From positions 6,451,642 to 6,504,141 of the forward strand of contig NC_135565.1 of the NCBI RefSeq assembly GCF_964340395.1: DNA of 52,500 nucleotides, given 5' to 3'. Made by a program: the position numbers and the translations under genes. The notes beneath the pieces are model-generated. The model worked only from the letters and a program-made list of their open reading frames with translations, made no database searches and had not been told where the DNA came from. This stretch comes from Glandiceps talaboti. Lineage: Eukaryota; Hemichordata; Enteropneusta; Spengelidae. Positions 39,501-44,141 of the stretch are shown here, piece after piece; position 1 is the stretch's first letter, and each line of letters opens with the position of its first letter.

Positions 39501-42256
39501 ATTTACAATGTATGTTGTGGTAACAATGTGATTATGTATACTGTGAAATACTAAATTTTCCTGCTAGAATAAAATCTCTCTTGAAAATAATTGTTATTCA
39601 TAGTTACTATGGATACCTTCCCAAATAAATGAAAATTAGGTTCAGGCAAAACAGATAATTTCACTTTTCACAGAAAATTGAAACCCTTTAAGTATTTCAC
39701 AGTAACTTTGTGTTTCATTCATCTAGCACTATCTCTCAAGCGGTTGCCATTGGTAACAGGATGAATGCAGGATTCCTGTTGTTGACACACTTCAGTCAGC
39801 GATATCACTATATACCAGTTATCAATGTCGGTGAAAGTGACTTGAAGAAACTTGGGATTGCTTACGATTATATGAAGGTAAACATCCTGAGAAAAAAAAC
39901 AACACTTTTTGTACAAATTCTGTAACTTATTGGTTTATAGTTTAGTTTCATATTAAAATGTCATTATTGCAAAAGTATAGGAGGAGTATTTTCCAGCTGA
40001 ATGCAGAACAAATATTGGGGAACAGCAAGTACTTCTTGAAATATCACGAGTAATTTAGTCAGCGCTGGCATCAGGCTTTCAGATTTGACATAAAAAATAA
40101 TATGATTTAATTTTTGATGTACTGAAAATAAAGAAATACACTTAGTGTTACTATCATTAGTTGCGATCAATAATATGAAGGTAGAGAGAGTGTCATCATA
40201 TCCATATTTAGGTTGTATGATCGACTGCAAATTGTCATTCGCACAACACGTAGAAAATCAATTGAGAAAGGTAAACAAACGAATGTATCATATAAGATCA
40301 ATGAGAAAGTTAAATGTAAGTTCAAACGTAATAGCTCTGTTTTTCAACTCAACAATATCGTCTGTTATTAACTATGCTAACACCGCCTTCTATGATCTGC
40401 TATCAAACCATCTCCAAGAAGACCTCAATCGCCCTAGAAAGATCTGTAAAAGGTTACTTGATGACAGCCATGATGAACCTGTTCAGAACTCTGTGGTGTA
40501 CAAAGATAAAGTTATTAAGATGGCGGATAAAATAATGAAAGATCCTAATCATCCACTTCATACAGAGTATGAATATCTTCCAAGTGGTCGTCGCCTTAGG
40601 GTTCCACGTTCTCGCACAAATAGATTTAAGCACAGTTTTGTACCAAGGTCAATCCATCTATTGAATCAGTAGCAGTCTGACGTGTGTTTATGTATATGTA
40701 TGTATATGTAAAGTAAGTTGAAATAGTCTCTGTGTGTTCTTCCCTTTCCCCCTGCCAATGTACATCGAATTTCATGTAAATTTAGCATGACAATAAAGTA
40801 TATATATATCATTACCAGTGCATACTGCAGCATCTTAAAGGGCTTCCAATCGAAGTATGAATGAAGTACTGCAACTAATTGATGCATTACTGAACTTGCC
40901 CTGATGCATTGCTGTAGATTTTAGCTATAGTAGTCACAACCTTGCCTATATAGTGGTAAAATTGAGAAAAAAAAATTAATAGTACTGCCAAATAGGTACA
41001 CAGTCATTGTTGCAAATAAACCCCTTCTTTTGGATGGCATCGCCATGGGTGGATGTATGGAGTGAGGGCTAATGACAATTAACTCACTTACAGCAAAATC
41101 AAAACGTCACAGAAAAAGTTTTTACCCATCAGCAGTCTGCCAATTAAATGGGAAGGACCCTCTCTCTAGTCAGATGCTCGTAATTCTAGTCAGTTATTAT
41201 TAGTGTTTATTTGTGAGTGTTTGTATTTGACTGGTAACTGTTGTTGATTGTTGTATTTAACTGCTTTTTTTAGCGTAAGAGCCAACAGGATTTCTGATGT
41301 GTTTTTTTAAATATATATATATATACATTAGCGAATAAAGAATGAATTGAATTGAACCTCAGGGAATCTAAGAGACACCAAATTTGAAATTTGTTATGAC
41401 TGAAGGTATCAGTAATGATGTACACAATTGCATTACTTACTAAGATCCTACCCTACCAAATTTTGTACAAAAACACAAACCTGTTGTATCAATATGCTGC
41501 AGTACGACTCTGGCAATTGAGCCTTTGGGTTACTAAGATAGACGCAAACTTAATATATTGTTATACTAACATATATCAGTCGACACAGGCCTGGCCCTAG
41601 GCATGTTTCTCTGCCTGTTTGATTGATTACCATTCAATATGGTAAATTACAGAAGTGGATGATAGTGGTTCCTCAGTTGTGCAATTCCAATCAACATTGG
41701 AAGTTCCAAAAGAGTACACTGCAAGTTCATGGAACTCTGACAATAAAACCCTATGAAGCATCCATTCTGAGACTATAATTAAACTTTTAACATCCATTCA
41801 ATACCTTATCACTGTTGTTTCAACATGTTGCAACAATAGTATTAGTTTGTGTCTGTCTTAGTAAAGTGAGGCTTACTTACTTGGGTAATAATTCACTGTT
41901 CATATATACAGTTTAGATAGCAATGCTTTATCACTTTTCAGTGTGATTGGGTAAAGGATCCTGCTGTGTATGTTATTGTTTGTGTAGAATTGGATTGTGT
42001 TTATCTTTGTGTTCAAAAAATCATGTCCCATGGTTGAAATACTAAGACAACTTAATTTATTGTGTAAACCTTTACAACTTGTGTTTGACGTGTCGTTATT
42101 TTTTTCCTCTCATTTCAGGTCACATTTGAAGATTTGAAAGTATTACCTAAACTTCTACCAGTCTTGAAATGTTTGTTTTCTGAGTCCCTGGTTGAGACAG
42201 AGAATCTTGCATTGAAACGGTCACTAAGACACCAAAAAATAGTTTCACAAAGTTAA
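11805..42256 (+). CDS. ELAC2: Ribonuclease Z, long form (ELAC2 type), 23 coding exons
   Basis: This enzyme is the endonuclease that removes 3' trailers from precursor tRNAs in the nucleus and mitochondria. Exons are 11805-12049, 12577-12633, 14243-14313, 15689-15756, 17538-17592, 19902-19970, 21007-21108, 22848-22912, 24436-24494, 25382-25442, 26624-26675, 28003-28162, 29123-29273, 30347-30423, 31658-32038, 33756-33894, 34707-34745, 35110-35219, 35943-36030, 37040-37160, 37803-37881, 39727-39877 and 42119-42256. They sum to 2538 nt (845 aa plus stop); human ELAC2 is 826 aa. The N-terminal half keeps LQVVGSG and NCGEGTQR but no catalytic histidines. An acidic linker (about 205-222) precedes the rest of that half. 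The catalytic half has LGTGSAMP (537-544), DCGEGT (566-571), HLHADHH (597-603), His691, SGDTMP (711-716), HEGT (732-735), HST (749-751) and His771. Oddities are the PNNSRN and HEGT variants. Confidence 0.97.
12105..12206 (+). repeat. SINE-like 3' tail with (TTGA)n
   Basis: GGCGCTATAGAAATTTGATT followed by repeated TTGA and then GATA units is the usual end of a short retroposon, here in intron 1. Confidence 0.7.
12207..12290. mobile_element. 84-bp palindromic mini-element
   Basis: Perfect 17-bp inverted ends TAGTCCTGCTTGCAGAC (12207-12223 and 12274-12290) enclose 50 bp. The element abuts a GATA repeat. It is too short to code; it looks like a solo MITE or an excision product. Confidence 0.7.
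12365..12515. mobile_element. MITE family C, copy 1
   Basis: The left end GTTATTTTCCAATATTTTTC and the right end GAAAAATATTGGGGAATAAC are inverse. The interior has TGACCTAAGG and CCTTAGGTCA as a second inverted pair around a GACTCGTAGTGACAAAG core. Other copies are at 19508, 28985 and 52178. Confidence 0.85.
12577..12633 (+). CDS. ELAC2: tRNase Z exon 2: NCGEGTQR motif
   Basis: Residues 82-100. It reads [18 protein letters not shown], the N-terminal-half counterpart of the DCGEG motif in the catalytic half. Acceptor TTTTCAG, donor CACAG/GTATGT. Confidence 0.95.
13109..13159. repeat. C15-A36 homopolymer junction
   Basis: Fifteen C residues run directly into thirty-six A residues. The exact lengths may be affected by sequencing. 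Confidence 0.85.
13799..13823. repeat. G25 homopolymer
   Basis: Twenty-five consecutive G on the + strand, able in principle to form a G-quadruplex in the transcript as well as in the DNA. Length may be approximate. Confidence 0.85.
14243..14313 (+). CDS. ELAC2: tRNase Z exon 3
   Basis: Residues 101-124. [16 protein letters not shown] corresponds to the motif-II region of the N-terminal half, where the catalytic HxHxDHH has decayed to a non-metal-binding sequence. Acceptor TTTTATAG, donor GTTG/GTAAGA. Confidence 0.95.
14430..14800 (+). repeat. tRNA-derived SINE, nearly full length
   Basis: The head has tRNA-like A- and B-box segments (TGGTTAGAGTAGCCGG; GGTTGCAGGTTTGAGCCCC). The body has CTTGGGCAAGATTTGAAC and TGCCTCAGTCAACCC, then AAAGTGCTTTGAGCACAGAG and GGGAAAGCGCTGTATAAAAA. 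The tail is ATTATT-rich. The same family occurs at 4859, 24520, 44630 and 44866. Confidence 0.88.
14820..15260 (+). repeat. Degenerate tandem repeat
   Basis: Loose repeats of ACTGGTGAGGTGTTAGTGTC, CCTTCCAGTTGGTAAC and TAGTGTTAG recur every 60-110 bp through intron 3. The array is old and diverged. Confidence 0.6.
15601..15640 (+). pseudogene. Degenerate duplicate of exon 4 start
   Basis: ATACAGGTTTGATTTTGACA and what follows matches the exon 4 acceptor and first codons (TTCAGGTTTGACATTGAC) 83 bp downstream. The conceptual reading [10 protein letters not shown] parallels [10 protein letters not shown]. It lacks a donor in frame and is probably a dead duplicate. Confidence 0.6.
15689..15756 (+). 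CDS. ELAC2: tRNase Z exon 4
   Basis: Residues 125-147, [20 protein letters not shown], the end of the helix and the GPP turn. Acceptor TTATTCAG, donor TTG/GTGAGA. A degenerate copy of its first 30 or so bases lies upstream at 15601-15640. Confidence 0.93.
15771..16657. mobile_element. Long foldback element, 14 bp after exon 4 donor
   Basis: Inverted arms of about 120-135 bp start AATCTGATTAAAATCCGATG (left) and end with its inverse at 16657. Shared marks include TTTGTTCTTTTGTGA and CATCTGACACAATA. The middle has further inverted pieces around GGGACATTATAAAAAA. No transposase. Confidence 0.82.
16950..17473. repeat. 21-22-bp minisatellite with an internal inverted block
   Basis: Units of the form ATCACAATGTGTGTTTGATGTC repeat about 20 times. 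The block 17225-17296 is in opposite orientation, giving two palindromic centres at 17224 and about 17295. TGACGTCA-type CRE cores occur in some units. ORFs across it (16793-17171) are repeat artefacts. Confidence 0.92.
17538..17592 (+). CDS. ELAC2: tRNase Z exon 5
   Basis: Residues 148-165, [18 protein letters not shown]. It follows the exon 4 GPPGL in the same order as in human ELAC2. Acceptor TTATGCAG, donor ACAG/GTAAGT. Confidence 0.92.
18073..18132. repeat. Paired TGTCAAGTACTTGACA palindromes
   Basis: A perfect 16-bp palindrome at 18073-18088 and a one-mismatch copy at 18117-18132, about 80 bp before the nested ORF. They could be dimeric factor sites or element ends. Confidence 0.6.
18212..18700 (+). 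CDS. Nested single-exon ORF: AT-hook plus zinc-ribbon protein (Mutator-like?)
   Basis: A complete 162-codon ORF with a start in good context (A at -3). The N-terminus [11 protein letters not shown] contains the KRRGRP core of an AT-hook. The C-terminal part, from [11 protein letters not shown], has CGCC and CSNPKC cysteine pairs about 28 residues apart, a zinc-ribbon layout, followed by [12 protein letters not shown]. From memory of the family, a leucine-containing DL..L motif, such a ribbon and an 'EVNRR-VLAMR' block begin the Mutator-like transposases found in marine invertebrates. Here the ORF stops just where the catalytic part would follow. It could be a transposase N-terminal fragment, a separate exon, or a domesticated DNA-binding protein. 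It lies in sense within tRNase Z intron 5, and AATAAA occurs at about 18855. Confidence 0.6.
   Translation: MYRKRRGRPSSSRLKKMANDVKDELKKSDKGPYYRQEELLRSGSDLGTPKQNIGISESKIPQEKTYNEEEGAYYGGSIRFIDLNILSEQLQKRAVCGCCKTGILNLRENPETRMGWGSYLELKCSNPKCITPSEPFPSSTKNERFFEINRKSVIAGRCIPMQ
18855..18862 (+). terminator. Possible polyadenylation signal of the nested ORF
   Basis: ACAATAAAAAAT lies about 155 bp after the nested stop codon. It is the only AATAAA nearby. Confidence 0.35.
19508..19660. mobile_element. MITE family C, copy 2
   Basis: Diverged copy with ATTCCCCAATAG on the left, GACATAAGGGG and CCCCTTAGGCCACTC inside, and AAGAAAAATATTG on the right. Confidence 0.75.
19902..19970 (+). CDS. ELAC2: tRNase Z exon 6
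   Basis: Residues 166-188, [20 protein letters not shown] then PIY. Acceptor TTTTGGCAG, donor TATATG/GTAAGG. The donor and its flanks are repeated several times in the following 350 bp. Confidence 0.92.
19957..20325 (+). repeat. Tandem array of the exon 6 splice donor
   Basis: The sequence TTCCCATATATG/GTAAGGAC at the exon 6 end is followed by five or six related copies (TTCCCTTATATGGTAAG or GTAAAG, near 20011, 20070, 20150, 20200, 20250 and 20300). They are separated by ACATAATTATTCA and TGCACAG spacers. Several would read as strong 5' splice sites. Confidence 0.8.
20669..20834. mobile_element. Inverted-repeat MITE with CTCF-like motifs
   Basis: About 46-52-bp arms: left TATACAGGTTACGACATAGA..., right its inverse ending TTGTATA. 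Each arm contains a CTCF-like core: CCACAGGAGGGCGCTG at 20701-20716 (+) and CCACAAGAGGGCGCTA at 20794-20809 (-). Confidence 0.78.
21007..21108 (+). CDS. ELAC2: tRNase Z exon 7: acidic linker
   Basis: Residues 189-222, including [15 protein letters not shown], a low-complexity acidic linker as seen at the matching place in other long-form enzymes. Acceptor TTCACTAG, donor CCTG/GTAAGT. A 64-bp minisatellite starts about 12 bp after this donor. Confidence 0.92.
21120..22373 (+). repeat. 64-bp minisatellite, about 19-20 copies
   Basis: Unit GTTGATATACTACTATGGAA, ATCAGACTATAGGCAAACTA, AGATAGACACAAACTAAAAC, TAGT. Two main variants (TAGGGAAATCAGAC and TATGGAAATCAAGC) alternate irregularly. It starts about 12 bp after the exon 7 donor. 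Confidence 0.97.
22374..22650 (+). repeat. 30-bp minisatellite, about 9 copies
   Basis: Unit AAACTCCCTAGCTTGTGTAC, TATTCTTATC, with some units lengthened by ATTCATGT. It follows the 64-bp array directly. Reading frames across it in both strands are artefacts. Confidence 0.96.
22764..22847 (+). repeat. Duplicated acceptor region before exon 8
   Basis: TTGTAAAATTTCAATAATTG ... TTGAATATTATCGTAG (ending about 22802) is repeated as TTGTAAAATCTCAATATTG ... TTGAATATTATTGTAG, which is the true acceptor at 22847. Confidence 0.8.
22848..22912 (+). CDS. ELAC2: tRNase Z exon 8
   Basis: Residues 223-244, ending [11 protein letters not shown], aligned with the VVAFICK strand of human ELAC2. Acceptor TTATTGTAG, donor TTCAAG/GTATGG. 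Confidence 0.93.
23080..23335 (-). pseudogene. LINE C-terminal fragment
   Basis: The minus strand reads [20 protein letters not shown]-like sequence and then [17 protein letters not shown], the well-conserved post-RT block of L2/CR1 LINEs. It is truncated on both sides. Confidence 0.75.
23395..23705. mobile_element. Foldback element in intron 8
   Basis: Inverted arms about 140 bp long. The left arm has GTTACTTTGGAA, ATTTCAATC, CCTTGATCA and TTAATTATTCAG; the right arm is the inverse, ending GGACAGTACAAC-like sequence near 23705. Confidence 0.78.
23762..23883. mobile_element. Small hairpin element in intron 8
   Basis: ATCAAAATGTTTTGTGTTAT and GTTCTCATTTTCTG are mirrored by CAGAAAATGAGAAC and ATAAAACATTTTGAT around a 40-bp loop. 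Confidence 0.75.
23998..24360 (-). pseudogene. LINE 3' fragment
   Basis: The minus strand contains [18 protein letters not shown], the terminal W-N-S-(L/I)-P block of CR1/L2-type LINE ORFs, with degraded sequence around it. Confidence 0.65.
24436..24494 (+). CDS. ELAC2: tRNase Z exon 9
   Basis: Residues 245-263, with [16 protein letters not shown], matching the conserved KA-(x)-GLP segment. Acceptor TTTATAG, donor CCTCC/GTAAGT. Confidence 0.94.
24520..24895 (-). repeat. tRNA-derived SINE, full length, minus
   Basis: The minus strand starts with GTGAATGGTTAGCGTGACCG and GGTTGCAGGTTCGAGCCCC (A and B boxes). It continues through the same body as the 14430 copy and ends GCGCTATATAAGAACCCAAC with an ATT-rich tail. 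It begins about 25 bp after the exon 9 donor. Confidence 0.9.
25027..25335. mobile_element. TTAA-flanked MITE (family H)
   Basis: TTAA at 25027-25030 and 25332-25335 flanks inverted ends AGGGGAAC..CACTCCA. The interior is palindromic (AACGTTTGGGTTGCAGAG and its inverse). A truncated relative lies at 31284-31410. Confidence 0.82.
25382..25442 (+). CDS. ELAC2: tRNase Z exon 10
   Basis: Residues 264-284, [20 protein letters not shown]. The GP-(x)4-LK-G-V pattern is conserved in long tRNase Z. Acceptor TTTTCACAG, donor ACG/GTTAGT. Confidence 0.94.
25554..25810. mobile_element. 257-bp MITE with 17-bp perfect ends
   Basis: CAATAGGGAACTTGCAA at 25554-25570 is mirrored exactly at 25794-25810. No ORF. 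It lies in intron 10. Confidence 0.8.
26025..26250 (+). repeat. 36-37-bp minisatellite, about 6 copies
   Basis: Unit AGAGTTTGAATTACTAGCAA ACCAGAGTGACTAT with moderate divergence, in intron 10. Confidence 0.88.
26624..26675 (+). CDS. ELAC2: tRNase Z exon 11
   Basis: Residues 285-301, [17 protein letters not shown]. Acceptor TTTGACAG, donor ATCA/GTAAGT. Confidence 0.92.
26985..27315. mobile_element. MITE family B, copy 1
   Basis: Ends are CACAAACGGGGAAAGTAAAC ... TGAATTGGATTAAT and the inverse ATTAATCCAATTCAT ... TTTACTTTGTTCACAG. The interior shares ACAGCATGTTGGAAGTACAG and AAGAGGCCATAAAACTGTT with copies at 32476, 35530 and 45600. The ORF at 27049-27255 is fortuitous. Confidence 0.85.
27316..28002. 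other. Rest of intron 11, nothing recognised
   Basis: AT-rich sequence without a coding signal, named repeat or clear inverted structure, ending in the acceptor TAATTCAG of exon 12. Confidence 0.5.
28003..28162 (+). CDS. ELAC2: tRNase Z exon 12
   Basis: Residues 302-354, beginning [12 protein letters not shown] and ending RYQAWMER, matching VECPDESFI and RYQQWMERF of the human enzyme. Acceptor TAATTCAG, donor GAAAG/GTATGT. A degenerate copy of the exon end and donor follows at about 28184-28246. Confidence 0.95.
28184..28246 (+). repeat. Duplicate of the exon 12 end and its donor
   Basis: ATGTGTAGTAAAAATGGACA GATACCTGGCTTGGATAGAA AGGTATGTAC parallels the true exon 12 end ATGTAGTGAAAACGGACAGA TATCAAGCTTGGATGGAAAG/GTATGTAT. 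The copy keeps a strong donor but contains an in-frame TAG. Confidence 0.78.
28540..28984 (+). repeat. Direct repeat around CAGTGATTGGCTTAGAT
   Basis: Two about 75-bp copies (28543-28615 and 28906-28982) share CTTCAGTGATTGGCTTAGAT and TTTGAATA and lie 360 bp apart in intron 12. Confidence 0.6.
28985..29075. mobile_element. MITE family C, copy 3 (partial)
   Basis: TCATCTAGCGACTCGTATTG, GGGTCACTCATATTTTCCT and GAAGAAATATATTGGGGAAT match the right half of the 12365 copy; the left half is missing. It lies 48 bp before exon 13. Confidence 0.75.
29123..29273 (+). CDS. ELAC2: tRNase Z exon 13
   Basis: Residues 355-405. [14 protein letters not shown] and [13 protein letters not shown] are diagnostic of long-form tRNase Z. 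Acceptor TTTCATTAG, donor GAAAAG/GTAAAA. Confidence 0.96.
29274..30346 (+). other. tRNase Z intron 13, no feature recognised
   Basis: AT-rich. It has poly-A/T runs at 29510-29600 but no exon, named repeat or clear inverted repeat beyond these. Confidence 0.5.
30347..30423 (+). CDS. ELAC2: tRNase Z exon 14
   Basis: Residues 406-430, with [17 protein letters not shown] aligned to ECLLKYQLRP of human ELAC2. Acceptor TTTGTAG, donor ATAG/GTAAGG. A GT microsatellite begins about 37 bp into the intron. Confidence 0.95.
30460..30575. repeat. (GT)n microsatellite in intron 14
   Basis: GT dinucleotides with GCAT, GAGT and CTGT interruptions. ORFs of Cys-Val and Thr-His repeats here are artefacts. Confidence 0.95.
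30640..31260 (+). repeat. Degenerate tandem repeat of about 130-300 bp
   Basis: TACAGTACAA(G/A)AATGTAAGGTTAATGAATATT and ATAAATTTGAATATCTGCATAC recur at 30645, 30947, 31087 and (weakly) 31235 in intron 14. Confidence 0.7.
31284..31410. mobile_element. Truncated relative of MITE family H
   Basis: TTAAAGGGAAACACTCCAGG AAATAAACTTG resembles the left end of the 25031 element. The other end is not found. Confidence 0.5.
31658..32038 (+). CDS. ELAC2: tRNase Z exon 15: linker and start of the catalytic half
   Basis: The largest exon, residues 431-557. It runs from a helical stretch ([15 protein letters not shown]) through a Glu/Ser-rich linker to [11 protein letters not shown], the first strand of the catalytic beta-lactamase fold. 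The following loop reads PNNSRN where the family pattern is PxKxRN. Acceptor ACCTTCAG, donor TGCAG/GTATGT. Confidence 0.96.
32075..32345 (-). pseudogene. LINE 3' fragment
   Basis: The minus strand reads [29 protein letters not shown], the terminal W-N-x-L-P block of a LINE ORF, with a stop shortly after. It begins about 40 bp after the exon 15 donor. Confidence 0.65.
32476..33125. mobile_element. MITE family B, copy 2, interrupted by MITE A
   Basis: The left end (GTTACAAACAGGGAAAGTAAA) is separated from the rest (CAACATGTTGAAGTACAGAG ... CCAAGTGTTATTAA ... TTTACTTTCCCTGTT) by a complete family A element at 32517-32866. Confidence 0.88.
32513..32870. mobile_element. MITE family A (TTAA type), copy 2, complete
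   Basis: The body 32517-32866 begins AGTGGCCATATGGATGAGGA and ends with its exact inverse. TTAA flanks both sides (32513-32516, 32867-32870). Removing the body and one TTAA restores the family B sequence. Confidence 0.92.
33126..33755 (+). other. Rest of intron 15
   Basis: Contains two about 85-bp copies of a GATATTAA...AAAGATC(C/T)AAGG segment (33390-33500). No exon is seen until the acceptor AATGCCAG at 33755. Confidence 0.5.
33756..33894 (+). CDS. ELAC2: tRNase Z exon 16: zinc-binding HLHADHH
   Basis: Residues 558-604. It has [15 protein letters not shown] and then [11 protein letters not shown], the motif II that binds both zinc ions. Acceptor AATGCCAG, donor ACG/GTAAGA. Confidence 0.97.
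34040..34260 (-). repeat. Interspersed repeat fragment in intron 16
   Basis: Text such as AAGAAGTCCAGTGAGGGC and GGAGGAAACTGGAGTCCCCG GGGGAAAACCTGCG looks like a retroposon end. I do not recognise the family. Confidence 0.45.
34707..34745 (+). CDS. ELAC2: tRNase Z exon 17 (39 bp)
   Basis: Residues 605-617, [13 protein letters not shown], directly following HADHHT as in all members of the family. Acceptor AATACAG, donor TCA/GTGAGT. Reading on past the donor gives a stop after 12 codons, so retention of this intron would truncate the enzyme. Confidence 0.95.
34795..35100 (+). repeat. ATTGG-containing tandem repeat, about 6 copies
   Basis: Units of TTTGATTGGT(C/T)TGAT followed by TTATCAGGTGATC recur every 45-60 bp between exons 17 and 18. 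ATTGG is the inverse of the CCAAT core. Confidence 0.8.
35110..35219 (+). CDS. ELAC2: tRNase Z exon 18
   Basis: Residues 618-653, with [20 protein letters not shown], which aligns with the VVAPNQLKAWLQQY strand-helix of human ELAC2. Acceptor TTCCCAG, donor ACTAG/GTATTT. Confidence 0.94.
35530..35890. mobile_element. MITE family B, copy 3, complete
   Basis: Inverted ends AACCTGTTACAAACAGGGAA AGTAAACAATTGAATTGG and the inverse TCCAATTCATTTGTTTACTT TCCCTGTTTGTAATAG. It ends about 50 bp before exon 19. Confidence 0.9.
35943..36030 (+). CDS. ELAC2: tRNase Z exon 19
   Basis: Residues 654-683, from [10 protein letters not shown] to [10 protein letters not shown]. Acceptor TGTATTTAG, donor AAAGG/GTAAGT. 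Confidence 0.92.
36374..36510. mobile_element. MITE family A, copy 3, truncated
   Basis: TTAA then AGGGGTCATATGGATGAGGA and GTGAAACAACATTGACCAAG match the left half of the family. The right half is absent. Confidence 0.8.
37040..37160 (+). CDS. ELAC2: tRNase Z exon 20: motifs III and IV
   Basis: Residues 684-723. It holds [12 protein letters not shown] (zinc-ligand His691) and [11 protein letters not shown] (metal-bridging Asp713). Acceptor TTGTAACAG, donor ATTG/GTGAGT. Confidence 0.97.
37320..37600 (-). pseudogene. LINE 3' end with AAATA tail
   Basis: The minus strand reads [20 protein letters not shown] and then [11 protein letters not shown], as at the C-terminus of another LINE type, followed by a TTTATT-type tail (37330-37375 on the + strand). 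Confidence 0.6.
37803..37881 (+). CDS. ELAC2: tRNase Z exon 21: HEAT-motif region
   Basis: Residues 724-749. [18 protein letters not shown] aligns with the HEAT motif of long-form enzymes, with Gly in place of Ala at residue 734. Acceptor CTACACAG, donor CACAG/GTATCT. Confidence 0.96.
38185..39335 (+). repeat. 56-59-bp minisatellite, 20 units, with YY1-like motif
   Basis: Each unit has ATGTCAAAATGTTATCATTT TAGAATCCAATATGGCTGCC GAATACT, and ends either TATATTTAAATCT or GTGTTTTCT. The two endings alternate in part, suggesting a dimeric higher-order unit. It lies in intron 21. Confidence 0.96.
39727..39877 (+). CDS. ELAC2: tRNase Z exon 22: HST and HFSQRY
   Basis: Residues 750-800. HST is completed across the junction (His749 in exon 21). 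[14 protein letters not shown] carries the last zinc ligand, His771. Acceptor TTCATCTAG, donor ATGAAG/GTAAAC. Confidence 0.97.
40130..40815 (+). pseudogene. LINE 3' fragment with open C-terminal frame
   Basis: From 40145 an open frame reads [40 protein letters not shown] and [20 protein letters not shown], the C-terminal region of an L2/Rex1-like LINE, ending at 40672. A CAATAAAG end near 40790 and a TATA repeat close the 3' UTR. It is 5'-truncated and has no catalytic RT box. Confidence 0.85.
41085..41350 (+). pseudogene. Second, shorter LINE 3' end
   Basis: [20 protein letters not shown] matches the end of the preceding LINE's ORF. It is followed by a 3' UTR ending AATAAAGAATGAATTGAATT. 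Confidence 0.7.
42119..42256 (+). CDS. ELAC2: tRNase Z exon 23 and stop
   Basis: Residues 801-845 and TAA at 42254-42256. [20 protein letters not shown] matches the conserved end (DFPTMPKLIPPLKALF in human). A basic tail, [15 protein letters not shown], follows and is shorter than in vertebrates. Acceptor CATTTCAG. Confidence 0.95.
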   Translation, partial: VTFEDLKVLPKLLPVLKCLFSESLVETENLALKRSLRHQKIVSQS

Positions 42257-43376
42257 CATATACATGAAAACAATATAGTTTGAGGCATGTTACATCTCTG
42301 TATGTACACACACACACATTCATGCATTTCATCATAACAGTATCAAATGCAGTATATACTGTATAACAATTTACACTTACACCAGGAAATAAGTGTTCTA
42401 TAACACATTACATTTTCAGGCACATACTTTTTCAATAGTCAAATCGAATAACTGACAGGGCTACTGTAATAGTACCCTAGGGAAAATAAAATATGACTAT
42501 ATGCAAATTAAGGTCACTAAGGCTGTATGAGAATGATGTAACAGGTACAATATTATGATCATGCAAAAATTTAACTGAGATTTTATCAACATGATTAAGA
42601 TACAAAGCGAGCCAAATGACAGAAAGATCTCACTTCAGACATTTAATATATAAGCTAACAACAAAATGTAAGGCATGTTACCGCATATGTTTTTTAATGT
42701 GTAAATGCAAACACGTGCTTTTTAGTACAACTGACCATGAATACTGAAGTAATTGAGTAGGGCTATAGGCATCATAAAATGTGTGTAAACAACTTAAAGT
42801 CCAAAACCACCTGACCCATTGCCTTGATGGTGGAAACATTAATTTAGTTTTGGTGTCTAAATGAAACATTGTTCAAATAAAAGTGATCAAATTAGCGATT
42901 TTCAGGTTACATCCAAAAGAGTGATTTGCTATCAAAAAGTCTGTCTTTTACAATAGAAGTCTACGAGGTATGGTTACATAATCACTTGGCTAAAGTCCAT
43001 GGAATGTTCCATTATCTGGCCCGATCCTGTAGGGGTGTTTTCTCTCAATGCATGTGTATATCAGACATTGGAATTCAGTACATATATTCATGCATTTCAT
43101 AAACTAATGCAGAATATACTGGTTTACAATTCACACTTTCGCCAGGCAATAAACCTACTATAACACATTACATTCTCAGGCACATATATTTTCCATAGTT
43201 GTGCACATTGCCATATTGGCAGTATAGTTTTACCATAAGCTAATGGGAACTATGTTGTGTAACCATTTATTTGATGTGGTAAAATGTAAAGAGATTTTAC
43301 AATCAAAATCATGAAACCTGACACAAAACATTGTCTGGCGTGACAAAAATCTTATCAACACTGCTACATTTTCGGC
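42257..43376 (+). other. tRNase Z 3' UTR and downstream
   Basis: AATAAA at 42485-42490 and at 42875-42880 are candidate polyadenylation signals. Blocks near 42340 and 43110 are similar to each other (AGTATATACTGTATAACAAT versus AGAATATACTGGTTTACAAT), which suggests an old duplication. No coding exon. Confidence 0.5.
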
Positions 43377-43449
43377 GCGTCAGTGCAGTAAGGTCGTATC
43401 TGCTATGTAATTGACTGTATATATAGATATGACCTTACTGCACTGACGC
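43377..43449. other. 73-nt hairpin
   Basis: GCGTCAGTGCAGTAAGGTC at 43377-43395 pairs perfectly with 43431-43449. With one G-U pair the stem extends four more base pairs, leaving a loop of about 25 nt. A MITE remnant is the likeliest reading; a small-RNA precursor is possible. Confidence 0.5.
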
Positions 43450-43775
43450 AACATTTTATCGTCTTCTTCATCAAATACAAACCATGAAAAAAACACTTGT
43501 GTATTTGAGTGCTTGTGGTAAGCAGGAATGAGACAAGTTGCATGCAAACTCGCATCATTTAAGCAAATGCACCGGTGTTTTTCTGCAGGTTGTATCTCTG
43601 TTGGTAAGATTTTTCTTGAACAAGATGATGGGTTAATAGTACAGACAGAGTGCAGTTATAATAATCTTGGCATGATGTACTACCTTTCATTTGTTGATAC
43701 ACAGATCTCAGACAGTATGAATTGCAGCAGATTTTTATTTTCATTTTTATTCAATTCTTATAAAAGTGTCAGCCT

Positions 43776-44141
43776 TTAAAATGGCCATATGGAGATGAGG
43801 ATTCGTCATTTATGTTTGATTTTTACTTCATGAAACGTTTTTATCATGGCTTCCTACTTGAAAAAGCAATGTGTAACAGCATAGACCAAGACTTTGTTTG
43901 TAACTCAATTAATTGCAAAAAGCTTCTAAAAAATATATGTAGTTTATTGTATGGATGTAAAGTAACGAACATGTTACACATTTAGTAATCTTTTGCAATG
44001 TATTGTCACAGTGTTACAAACAAGGACTTGGCATATGTTGTTCCACATTGATTTTTTCAAGTAGGAAGCCATGACAAAATTGTTTGATAAATTACTAAAT
44101 CCAAAATAAATATCAAATCCTCATCCATATTGCCACTTTAA
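43776..44141. mobile_element. MITE family A (TTAA type), copy 4, complete
   Basis: Body 43780-44137 between TTAA at 43776-43779 and 44138-44141. Ends ATGGCCATATGGAGATGAGG and CCTCATCCATATTGCCACT. Confidence 0.9.

Noticed and set aside
42485-42880. Firm polyadenylation site for tRNase Z
   Set aside because: Two AATAAA signals compete and no downstream GU-rich element decides between them.
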